64,000 nt of DNA from Lachnospiraceae bacterium (GTDB taxonomy: Bacteria; Bacillota; Clostridia; Lachnospirales; Lachnospiraceae). Of the stretch, positions 45,233 to 52,405 are shown one piece after another. The notes beneath the pieces were generated by a model, which was not told the DNA's origin, ran no database searches, and saw only the letters and a list, made by a program, of their open reading frames with translations. The stretch spans positions 1 to 64,000 of the forward strand of contig JAFYCS010000072.1 of NCBI GenBank assembly GCA_017539565.1, in the 5' to 3' direction. Made by a program: the position numbers and the translations under genes. The stretch's first letter is position 1. Each line of letters starts with the position of its first letter.

Positions 45233-47455
45233 TCATCCCATAAGGAAATCGGTGATGGTCTGTTTTACATGTCTTACAGCTTTCTTTTGCATATCAGCCT
45301 TTGATGCTTCCGCTACAGGCGGAGCAACCCTGCTGGGCGTTCCCTGTCCGGCTTTCGTAGCAGGTTCTTTTTCATCAAAATTCCAGCTTCTGGGCTCGAT
45401 ACCGGTGTTGCCCTCAGTCTTGTTGTTGGTATTCTTTGCTCCGTGTACTGCCATTTTCTCAGCATCGGTCTTAGAAGTCTCTTTCACTCTTGGAGGCACA
45501 CGGCTGGCTGTTCCCTGCCCATCTTTGGTAGCAGGTTCTTTAGCATCCATCTCCCACTTTCTGGGCTCGATTCCCTTATTCCCTGCGGTTTTATTATTGG
45601 TATTCTTTGCTCCGTGTACTGCCATTTCCGCGATCTTGCCTTTAGCTGTCTCCGGCACTCTGGGAGGCACGCGGCTGGCTGTTCCCTGTCCCTCTTTCGT
45701 GGCAGGTTCTTTATCATCAAACTCCCATCTTCTGGGTTCTATGCCCTTATTTCCCTCAGTCTTATTATTGGTATTCTTTGCTCCGTGTACCGCAGCTTTA
45801 GCGGCATCTGTCTTGGAGTTTTCTTCTACCTTGGGGGGAACACGGCTGGAAATACCTCCTCCTGCCTTAACATGCTGATCCGTGAATTCCCACTTTCTGG
45901 AAGCTCCTGACATTTTCTCTTTTGAAAGTTCCGTCACTCCCATACCGCTGGAATCGCCGTTTTCGCTCTTCTGTGCATTCTGACGGCTGCGCTCACCTTT
46001 TCCTTCCTTCGTACCGCCCTCATCAAATTCCCACTTCTTAGATAATTCCGCCAGATCTGTCTTAGTCTCTTCATTGAGGCCTTCCACCTTCCTTGCAGAC
46101 TGGACTTCATTACCTTTAGTTGCATATTTATCATTTTCAACAAATGCCCACTTATGGCTTACCGAAGCCATATCCTCTTTTGAGCTTTCGGTCACACCTA
46201 TTCCGCTTGTCTCCTGTTCCGAAACAGCTGCAGCATTCTGACGGCTGCGGTCTCCTTTTCCCTCTTTCGTGCCGCCTTCATCAAATTCCCACTTTCTGGG
46301 AACAGGATCCGTACCTACCACACCTGCATTGGTGTTCTTTGCACCTCTGACTGCACGCGATTTCATAGTCTCCTTTGAATCTTCAGGCATTCCCAGACCT
46401 GCACTGCCGCCTCCCTCAAGCTCACGGTGTTCGGTCACAAGATAGTTCTGGGCTGAGCGTGTTCCTTTACCGTTCTTCTGATCTTTATCAAACTCCCACA
46501 CATTAGCAGCGTCTATCATATCCTTTGCACGCTTTTCCCTGCCTACGGGGTTATGCTTTGCGGAGATCCAGCCGTTGCCTGTAAACGAACCCTCAGCCAT
46601 TTCAAATTTATTGGCTTTCTTCCCCATGTTTTCCTTGCTAAGCTCCTGGATCCCCAGCTTGGGGCCTAAAGTCTTATCGGAATATGCAGCGTTCTGGGCG
46701 GATCTTACAGACTTCTTATCGCCCTTGTATTCTTTATTGTTTTCTGCAGCAAAGTTATACTTTCTCTGCTCTGCCTTATCCTCTTCTTTGGATCTCTTAA
46801 ATGTGACATGGGATGCTGTGCCCTGTCCCTTCACCTTCTTCTCGTCGAAGTTCCAGCGGTGTGCCTTATCTCTTATGGTATCATCACCTGTGGGGCCATA
46901 TTCGATATCATCCCAGCGTTCATCGTTCTGGGCAGGAGTATTGCCTCTCTTTGAATACAGCTGTTCCAGACGGTTTCTGAACATACTCCAAGCGGGAGCA
47001 CTGGAGCTCTCCGAACCCGGCGTGGTAAGCACGAACATATGATTATAACCGAAGGTTATGGTCTCTGTGTGCAGTCCGCCTTTCTCTGCATCCAGACCGC
47101 CGTACTGTATGCCCATGATCACCGCGCCTGTAAAAGTGTAATAACGTCCGCTGTCAAAAGCACCGCCCACATTCTTGCCCACGTAAAGAATAAGAGGCAG
47201 CAAAAGCTCCGTTCCGTTGGTAAGCGGATTTCCCAGCCCCAGACCGTAATCGACATAGCGCTCGACAACAAGCTTAAAAGGCTGGCTTATGGGTTTACGC
47301 TTCAGATAGACATAGTCATTCATACCGCCTTCCTGTATGGGCTCGTACTCATTGTCCCTTGAGAAAGGCTGCACGCTCTTAAGCGGTATCTCATCTACCC
47401 CGTTCACCAGCAGGTAGAAATTAAAACTTGGTATTATATCGTGGACTTCTGACAT
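45233..47455 (-). CDS. tube-domain protein with eleven WEFD repeats
   Basis: 740 residues. The first ~190 residues resemble gp19/Afp1-type tube subunits: FNFYLLVNGVDEIPL, FKLVVERYVDYGLGLGNPL, TGAVIMGIQYGG and ETITFGYNHMFVL. The remaining ~550 residues are polar, Gly/Lys/Asn-rich and built from a recurring module centred on RKWEFDEGGTKEGKGDRSR-like sequence (about eleven copies, the last three almost identical 57-residue units with GAKNTNNKT). The tail looks disordered. It is probably a minor tube ring or initiator whose tail fills the lumen, binds cargo or contacts the tape measure (inference). AAGGGAG lies 8 bases before the ATG. Confidence 0.7.
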   Translation of the reverse strand: MSEVHDIIPSFNFYLLVNGVDEIPLKSVQPFSRDNEYEPIQEGGMNDYVYLKRKPISQPFKLVVERYVDYGLGLGNPLTNGTELLLPLILYVGKNVGGAFDSGRYYTFTGAVIMGIQYGGLDAEKGGLHTETITFGYNHMFVLTTPGSESSSAPAWSMFRNRLEQLYSKRGNTPAQNDERWDDIEYGPTGDDTIRDKAHRWNFDEKKVKGQGTASHVTFKRSKEEDKAEQRKYNFAAENNKEYKGDKKSVRSAQNAAYSDKTLGPKLGIQELSKENMGKKANKFEMAEGSFTGNGWISAKHNPVGREKRAKDMIDAANVWEFDKDQKNGKGTRSAQNYLVTEHRELEGGGSAGLGMPEDSKETMKSRAVRGAKNTNAGVVGTDPVPRKWEFDEGGTKEGKGDRSRQNAAAVSEQETSGIGVTESSKEDMASVSHKWAFVENDKYATKGNEVQSARKVEGLNEETKTDLAELSKKWEFDEGGTKEGKGERSRQNAQKSENGDSSGMGVTELSKEKMSGASRKWEFTDQHVKAGGGISSRVPPKVEENSKTDAAKAAVHGAKNTNNKTEGNKGIEPRRWEFDDKEPATKEGQGTASRVPPRVPETAKGKIAEMAVHGAKNTNNKTAGNKGIEPRKWEMDAKEPATKDGQGTASRVPPRVKETSKTDAEKMAVHGAKNTNNKTEGNTGIEPRSWNFDEKEPATKAGQGTPSRVAPPVAEASKADMQKKAVRHVKQTITDFLMG
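45330..45842. repeat. three 171-bp tandem repeats in the WEFD protein gene
   Basis: The segment ATTCTTTGCTCCGTGTAC recurs at exactly 171-base intervals (45431, 45602, 45773), each marking a 57-residue unit. The units share most bases, so this is a recent in-frame expansion; boundaries given are approximate. Confidence 0.8.
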
Positions 47456-47468
47456 TATTCACACTCCC

Positions 47469-47681
47469 TTAAAAGGCCTTAAGTTCCGTGATCGATTTCT
47501 CTTTCTTCTTATCCGAGGGATTAAGTGAGGCGTTTATCGTACTTATCTCCTTACACCACCTCCGCCGCTGCATATGGTCCAGCTTAAGCACCTCCGCTTC
47601 GCTCCAGTGGAAGTAGTACGATATGAAAGCCATCTCCTTAAACAGCTCATCCTGGGGATAGAGCTTTATCCCTCCTGCGTA
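47469..47681 (-). CDS. DUF6760-like C-terminal frame, reached by -1 frameshift
   Basis: This open frame of 70 codons has no usable start: the conserved part begins LYPQDELFKEMAFISYYFHW and the only in-frame ATG cuts into it. The pattern (YPxDEL, FHW, LDHMQRRRW, ISTIN) matches the DUF6760 family, which I know from Streptomyces-type CIS loci at the same place. It is joined in the -1 frame to the upstream gene exactly after a slippery heptamer. The fusion would be 116 + 70 = 186 residues. If frameshifting does not occur, an AUA start is the only close alternative. Confidence 0.7.
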   Translation of the reverse strand, partial: YAGGIKLYPQDELFKEMAFISYYFHWSEAEVLKLDHMQRRRWCKEISTINASLNPSDKKKEKSITELKAF

Positions 47682-47708
47682 AAATTTAAGGGGATGTCAT
47701 GCTCCTTT
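47644..47708 (-). promoter_or_regulatory. programmed -1 frameshift cassette
   Basis: Reading along the minus strand: AAAGGAG, then 14 bases, then heptamer A-AAT-TTT in the correct phase (codons TTA AAT TTT), then 15 bases, then a hairpin AGCTC-(T)-ATCC with GGAT-GAGCT around a CCA loop. A -1 slip moves directly into the DUF6760-like frame. The Shine-Dalgarno-like element at this distance is the usual upstream stimulator for bacterial -1 frameshifting; the downstream spacer is longer than typical. Confidence 0.6.
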
Positions 47709-48028
47709 CCGCAATCGGGGCAGACAAAGTGGATCGTAGGCGGCTCTATATCGTTTATACGCTGGTACATATCCTGCAGAAATGCCAGGTCTGCGGTAAA
47801 GAGCTTCTCTATGATCGTGGGGGCTATTGTAGCCACGCCCTCTATCTCCGTGATGACTGAGGCCAGCAGCACTATCGTCAGGTACGAAGGATTGGCAAGC
47901 ACGCGGGGATCGCGCTGGGCGCGCATCTCATCTCCGGCTGTTGCCAGGCGCATCTTGCCGTAGCGGTGGATCATACCGGTGCTGTCGATATAACCCTTTG
48001 GTAAAGTGAATTCAAATTCTGTTTCCAT
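47666..48028 (-). CDS. CIS tail-assembly-chaperone-like protein
   Basis: 120 residues. EFEFTLPKGYIDSTGMIHRY and RLATAGDEM at the start and HFVCPDCGKEHDIPLNF at the end, with a Cys-x-x-Cys half zinc ribbon, resemble the small tail-assembly proteins found between tube genes in CIS loci. In phages the protein in this position is the tail assembly chaperone, made in two lengths by frameshifting. AGGAGG lies 8 bases before the ATG. The stop codon overlaps the DUF6760-like frame. Confidence 0.7.
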   Translation of the reverse strand: METEFEFTLPKGYIDSTGMIHRYGKMRLATAGDEMRAQRDPRVLANPSYLTIVLLASVITEIEGVATIAPTIIEKLFTADLAFLQDMYQRINDIEPPTIHFVCPDCGKEHDIPLNFTQEG

Positions 48029-48054
48029 GCAGATTTCCTCCTCATGTTATGTAT

Positions 48055-48152
48055 AAAGATCCTTCGTCGCTTCGCTCCTCAGGATGACACGGAATCCGCT
48101 TTTTCCTAAGCACACACGATCGTGTCATCCTGCGCAAAGCTAAAGATTTTTT
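48055..48152. repeat. paired inverted copies of the dispersed stem-loop repeat
   Basis: AGGATGACACG on the left pairs with CGTGTCATCCT on the right as a perfect 11-bp arm, and the flanks (AAAGATCCTTCGTCGCTTCG versus the reverse of GCAAAGCTAAAGATTTT) pair imperfectly. The left arm resembles the element at 291-340, so this looks like two inverted copies forming a large hairpin between the tube and chaperone genes. Confidence 0.7.
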
Positions 48153-48156
48153 CTTT

Positions 48157-48203
48157 ATGTTTTATGATTTACACTGCCGCCGGCAGCGCATATCATAAAA
48201 CAT
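48157..48203. repeat. 12-bp perfect inverted repeat downstream of the tube gene
   Basis: ATGTTTTATGAT and ATCATAAAACAT are exact inverted copies about 23 bases apart, with a nested CTGCC-GGCAG hairpin inside. It adds a second stable stem-loop to the region between the tube and its downstream genes. Confidence 0.75.
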
Positions 48204-48234
48204 AAAACCCCCGCCCCGGGAATCCGGGGCAGGG
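48204..48234 (-). terminator. intrinsic terminator/attenuator after the tube gene
   Basis: On the minus strand an 11-bp GC-rich stem (CCCTGCCCCGG with CCGGGGCGGGG, one G-U pair) closes an ATTC loop and is followed by TTTTATGTTTT. It starts about a dozen bases after the tube stop codon. Part-way termination here would keep sheath and tube levels above those of chaperone, baseplate and hub. Confidence 0.8.
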
Positions 48235-48245
48235 TAAAGGAATCT

Positions 48246-48743
48246 TTAGTTAGGGATTACCAGCTCTTCGTAAGCCAGTTCTACAGTCTCGATAGCCACA
48301 TCAGAAGTTTTAGCATCGAGCTCGGGTCCTGTATACTTGGTGACCCATGCATTGGTGAGCAGCCATACTCTGGTACCGGTAATGGCGGTAGCCAGTGTCT
48401 GGGGTGCGCCGCCGTTGATATCGATGAGCTCTATCTGCACATCATTACGGGGCATCTCACCACGAACCTCGGAAACACATTCCTGGATCCATGTCTTGAA
48501 TGCAGAATCCAGTGTATAGCCGAAACGCAGGGTAACATTACCATGCTTTACAAGTCCGGGGATCTTAACGGGTGCCAGAGAGTTTGCGTTGCCCTGGCGG
48601 AACTCGATCACATCCACGGTGGCGTCGATACCGGTAACCTGTGAAAATGCAGCTGTACCTTCGACCTGTGCCACTTTGACCAGAAAGTTCATCTTAGTCA
48701 GGGGATATGATAAGCCTTTACTATTTTCATAAGGACTAGCCAT
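48246..48743 (-). CDS. CIS tube protein (gp19/Afp1 type)
   Basis: 165 residues. YPLTKMNFLVKV, FSQVTGIDATVDVIEFRQG, KHGNVTLRFGYTLD and the late WVTKYTGPELDA segment match T4 gp19-like tube subunits found in CIS. It forms the hexameric inner tube. A strong AAAAGGAG site lies 9 bases before the ATG. It is the gene after the sheath, and a terminator follows it, in keeping with the high copy number needed. Confidence 0.93.
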   Translation of the reverse strand: MASPYENSKGLSYPLTKMNFLVKVAQVEGTAAFSQVTGIDATVDVIEFRQGNANSLAPVKIPGLVKHGNVTLRFGYTLDSAFKTWIQECVSEVRGEMPRNDVQIELIDINGGAPQTLATAITGTRVWLLTNAWVTKYTGPELDAKTSDVAIETVELAYEELVIPN

Positions 48744-48787
48744 ATTTTATATCTCCTTTTCTTTAATATTTTTTACTACTGCTTCAC

Positions 48788-50557
48788 TCAGCCTTCTCCG
48801 CCTTCGCTTCCGCCGCCGGACTCAGAAGTATGCTGGGTCAGACGGAAGATCACGAACTCAGCGGGACGGCTGGGTGCGATACCGATATTGCAGATAAGTC
48901 TGCCGTTGCGGATATCGTCCAGGCTCATGGTGCTGGGTCCTATCTCAACGAAGTAAGCCTCTCCGGGTGAACCGCCGGTAAGCATTCCCGTTCTCCACAT
49001 ACCATCCAGGAAGGAGGTAATGGTAAGGGATACTCTCTGCCACAGCGTATTGTCATTAGGCTCGAATACCACCCAGTTAGTGGAAGCCTTGATGGATTCC
49101 ATAACGTAGATGAACAGACGCCTGATGTTGACATACTTGAATGCTGAATTGTGGGAAGCGGTTCTTGCCCCCCATACGCGGATACCTTCACCGGGGATAG
49201 CACGGATCAGGTTTACGCTTTCGGGATTTAAGATATCCTGCTCTTCTCTTGTATAATTATACTTAAGTCCTGTGCAGAATATAGGCTCGTTAGCGGGTGC
49301 CTTGTGTACGCCTCTTGCGATGTCGGTACGTGAGTAAACGCCCATTACAGCGCCTGAAGGAGGTACGAAATCTGACTTATTTGATCCTCTGTCAAATACC
49401 TGGATCCAGGGATGATACATAGCCGCATAGGTGCTGTCGATCAGGCTGCGGAAGTCAATGAGCTCGTTGGTCTTGTATGCATCCTTAGGCATATCAAGGA
49501 TAGCGAAACGGCTCTTCATGTTCTCGCAGTGAGCAACCAGTGCTGCCTCAACCTCAGGAATTGTAACGCCGGGAACTGCCATGATGCTGACGTTATTATT
49601 CTCAAGGAAGCTGTGGATACCGGTACGGCCTGCTGCACCTGCATCGGTTCCGATGAAAGTACCTGCATTAACCTTTGAAAGGCTGCCGTCGAAGCCGCCT
49701 TCAAGGGTGAAGCTGCCTTCGGTAATGCCCTTACCGAGGATTGCTTCCACAGGGTTGCCGATCTCTTTAACAGCCTCTGCCTCAGCGCCTTTTTCTGCCT
49801 TATCGGGCTTAACGGTAGCTTCCTTAACAGCCTTTGCCTCGATGGTAACGATATTGCTGTTTGCAAGCTTTGCACCGATGTAAGCAGGTGAAGTGATATT
49901 AAGGGTAAGGTCAAAGAAGTTCTCAACTTCTTCGTTATAACGAACCTGCATATCGAAGGTTACAAGACGGACAACGTTCTTGGGGATCATATCTTTATCA
50001 ACGGGGTCTGCCTTGAACTTGTTCTCGAAGGTTACCTGCTCGTCATAGATAACGGAGATACGGTTGTACTCGCCGTTAAACTCAACGATATCGCCTTCTC
50101 TGAAGCCCTCAACGCTTCTTGCCTTGTAGCTGTTCTTGCCGGTGTTTTCAAGAAGCTGCATCTTCTTCTTCAGAACAGTCTTCAGACTGATCTGGATACG
50201 GTTGCCCCACTTACCTTCGTTGGCAGCGGTAACTGTAAGGATACCCATCTTCTTGGAAGCGCTTGTTGCATCTTCGGGAGCTACACGTGATACATAGCAG
50301 CGTGTACCTCCGTTTAAGAAGAACTGCTCTACGGAGTTTGCAAGGTAACGGTACTCGCCGTGAGTATACTCACTTAAGAATCCGCCGAACTGCTTTACAA
50401 AGCTTCTGAAATTGGTAACCAGCTGGGGAGCACCCTTGGTAGGGCCTTTCTCTGCCATACCTACAAAACCGCCTGTGCTGGTTCCTACACCTTCAACACT
50501 ACGGGGGGCGTTGTCGTACTCTTCAACATATACCCCGGGACTAAAATACTCAGCCAT
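48788..50557 (-). CDS. contractile tail sheath protein
   Basis: 589 residues, a sheath subunit. FSPGVYVEEYDNAPRSVEGV at the start is the classic sheath N-terminus, and ARTASHNSAFKYVNIRRLFI with NTLWQRVSLTITSFL in the C-terminal third are conserved sheath core helices. An inserted middle domain (~170-330) is Lys/Glu/Ala-rich. AAAGGAG lies 11 bases before the ATG. Only one sheath gene is present, where Afp-type systems have up to three. Confidence 0.94.
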   Translation of the reverse strand: MAEYFSPGVYVEEYDNAPRSVEGVGTSTGGFVGMAEKGPTKGAPQLVTNFRSFVKQFGGFLSEYTHGEYRYLANSVEQFFLNGGTRCYVSRVAPEDATSASKKMGILTVTAANEGKWGNRIQISLKTVLKKKMQLLENTGKNSYKARSVEGFREGDIVEFNGEYNRISVIYDEQVTFENKFKADPVDKDMIPKNVVRLVTFDMQVRYNEEVENFFDLTLNITSPAYIGAKLANSNIVTIEAKAVKEATVKPDKAEKGAEAEAVKEIGNPVEAILGKGITEGSFTLEGGFDGSLSKVNAGTFIGTDAGAAGRTGIHSFLENNNVSIMAVPGVTIPEVEAALVAHCENMKSRFAILDMPKDAYKTNELIDFRSLIDSTYAAMYHPWIQVFDRGSNKSDFVPPSGAVMGVYSRTDIARGVHKAPANEPIFCTGLKYNYTREEQDILNPESVNLIRAIPGEGIRVWGARTASHNSAFKYVNIRRLFIYVMESIKASTNWVVFEPNDNTLWQRVSLTITSFLDGMWRTGMLTGGSPGEAYFVEIGPSTMSLDDIRNGRLICNIGIAPSRPAEFVIFRLTQHTSESGGGSEGGEG

Positions 50558-50603
50558 AAATTGATTTTCTCCTTTCGTTTATTCTTTGTTTGACGGACAG
50601 TTT

Positions 50604-50984
50604 CTAGCCTGCGGACACTTTTGTGCTGCCCGGATTGGTGATGTTCAAAACTCCGCCATAGTTACAGAAGCATTTGCTCTCGAGCGTAACGCAGGGTTTA
50701 CCCCCTACCAGAACAGTGCCTCCTGTCCAGGCCTGAGTGGCCGGGATGCAGGGCTGTGGTGTCAGAACACCCATCGCCGCTGCCGTGGCTGCCGCTACCT
50801 GCGGGTTAGCCAGGCTGCTGCACATACCGCACGGAGATATATTGACCATGGGGGCTGCATCCGTGATGACCAGCATAGGCTTGCCTTCTGCCATGACTGT
50901 CATATTATTCGTGGATGTCAGATTCCCCGGTGCGGTACCGAAGCTGCACATGCACATCGCTCCTGTTGTAACTACAAGTGCCAT
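50604..50984 (-). CDS. DUF4280 PAAR-like spike tip protein
   Basis: 126 residues, Cys-rich. MALVVTTGAMCMCSFGTAPG and VMAEGKPMLVITDAAPMVNI fit the DUF4280 PAAR-like family, whose repeats form a metal-binding cone that sharpens the spike. Cys pairs occur at MCMC, CGMC and KCFC. AAAGGAG lies 6 bases before the ATG. It sits between the sheath and an unknown beta-rich protein. Confidence 0.88.
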   Translation of the reverse strand: MALVVTTGAMCMCSFGTAPGNLTSTNNMTVMAEGKPMLVITDAAPMVNISPCGMCSSLANPQVAAATAAAMGVLTPQPCIPATQAWTGGTVLVGGKPCVTLESKCFCNYGGVLNITNPGSTKVSAG

Positions 50985-50996
50985 AACTTTCTCCTT

Positions 50997-51740
50997 TTAA
51001 TCCAGACTTGATCCATCAGGCTCATGGAAGTCTATCACTTTGTACCTGTTCTGTCCGTCAACGACATATTTCACCAGATACTTTAAGTTCTTCCCGTCAT
51101 CTCTTACCCTTAAGAGATAGGAGCCATCCTCCTCAACCTGTCCGTATACTATACGGCATATAGGTGAGTTAGGCGGGAACCCTTCAGTCGGATTGGATTT
51201 CAGTCTGATCTTCCTGTCGGAAAGCTCAGCTTCCACCTCTATCGTCTCGAAGGTCTGTGTCTCTGCATTTAGCAGAGCGTAACGGCTCTGGGTCAGGTTC
51301 ATGCGGCGGTTAGGCATAAATACCGTCATTGTCCGCCTCTTTACATCCATATCCCTTACAGTCGTTACTATGCGGCCGGGATGGACGGCCTCTACTGAAA
51401 CAAGCCCGGTGAGTTTACCCTTTAGCGTGATGAGTGGTTCCCCTTTTGTTGTATTCTCTGACGGTATCAGGAACACATCCACTGCGGGAAGTGTTTTGTC
51501 AAGCTTCTCATAATCAAGGTTAAGCTTTACATTTTCAAATCCCTTTACGCTTATCTGCATGAGACTGTTATCTCTGCCTGCGTTTAAGAATACATATGTG
51601 CCTTCTCCCTTGTACATTGCCGGGAAATCCTTCCCGTCACGTTTGAAGCTCAGCTCTCTCTCCTCAACAGACTTGCCTGTAGTCGAATCATAAAGATTGA
51701 TCATCAGGTCAAGTGTATATCGGATCACTCCTTCTTCCAT
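50997..51740 (-). CDS. unknown beta-rich CIS-associated protein
   Basis: 247 residues, mostly predicted beta strands, probably two sandwich-like modules (first ending near VDVFLIPSEN, second from LITLKGKLTG). No signal peptide or recognised family. It may be part of the tip or cap, or a tube-associated protein. AGGAGG lies 8 bases before the ATG; a short GGG-CCC hairpin lies in the 56-base gap upstream. Confidence 0.55.
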   Translation of the reverse strand: MEEGVIRYTLDLMINLYDSTTGKSVEERELSFKRDGKDFPAMYKGEGTYVFLNAGRDNSLMQISVKGFENVKLNLDYEKLDKTLPAVDVFLIPSENTTKGEPLITLKGKLTGLVSVEAVHPGRIVTTVRDMDVKRRTMTVFMPNRRMNLTQSRYALLNAETQTFETIEVEAELSDRKIRLKSNPTEGFPPNSPICRIVYGQVEEDGSYLLRVRDDGKNLKYLVKYVVDGQNRYKVIDFHEPDGSSLD

Positions 51741-51796
51741 CGGGTATACCTCCTTTCTTCCGGAATAGGGCTTTCACCCTTTTAGGTACACGGAAA

Positions 51797-52393
51797 CTAT
51801 TCGTTATCCGCTCCCTCGCCTGTAACATGCAAACCAAACTGCGCATCCACAACGCGTGGCGTGTTGATGAGCACCTCACTGGATACGTATACCGGTGCCG
51901 CCCGGTAGAAAAGCGAAATCTGATAAGGCTTGTTGATCGCGCTCCACACACGCACCTTCTCTTCAAGGCTGATCTTTGCCTGGGTCAGCACTATCGGAGG
52001 CTCCTGGGTATCCAGCCAGTTTTGCAGCTGATTAGGCAGCACGCTGTTGTTATCCGATACTATCTGTGCGCACTTGCCTATGATCTTCTGGAAGTCCTGG
52101 TCCTTAAGTCCGGCCTGGCCTCCCGAATTTATAAATACCATATAGTATAAGCTATACGGCTTGGGCGGCTTTTGAAGCTGCAGCTTCCCCCTCCTGATCG
52201 TAGGAGGCGGAGCCACGGTATCATCTTCCTTTATGTCATATAGATATAATCCCAGTATGTAGTCAACGTCCTGACTGGCGGGTGATGATACCTCAATATT
52301 ATTGGGTGAGGGAATGGGCTCCGGACACATCTTTGTCCTGAGTACATTCAGTATGTAATTACTCACATCAGATATTATTGTATAATCTGCCAC
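51797..52393 (-). CDS. DUF4255 tail-terminator cap protein (Afp16/Pvc16 type)
   Basis: 198 residues. ISDVSNYILNVLRTKMCPEP and the VDYILGLYLYDIKEDDTV and KPPKPYSLYYMVFINSGGQA segments match the DUF4255/Pvc16 family that caps the sheath and tube at the end distal to the baseplate. The start is GTG (AAGGTG 8 bases upstream). Being first of the structural genes, its position resembles the ends of other CIS loci. Confidence 0.85.
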   Translation of the reverse strand: MADYTIISDVSNYILNVLRTKMCPEPIPSPNNIEVSSPASQDVDYILGLYLYDIKEDDTVAPPPTIRRGKLQLQKPPKPYSLYYMVFINSGGQAGLKDQDFQKIIGKCAQIVSDNNSVLPNQLQNWLDTQEPPIVLTQAKISLEEKVRVWSAINKPYQISLFYRAAPVYVSSEVLINTPRVVDAQFGLHVTGEGADNE

Positions 52394-52405
52394 TTTCTTT
52401 CACCT

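Noticed and set aside
45330..45842. CRISPR array
   Set aside because: The periodic repeats are 171-bp in-frame coding units with no spacers.
32113..52393. Prophage or phage tail-like bacteriocin (tailocin)
   Set aside because: No integrase, terminase, portal, capsid, lysis or tail-fibre genes; AAA+, DUF4255 and DUF4280 genes point to CIS instead.
32113..52393. Type VI secretion system
   Set aside because: No TssB/C pair, TssJLM membrane complex or ClpV-type ATPase; the sheath and tube are phage/eCIS type and the host appears Gram-positive.
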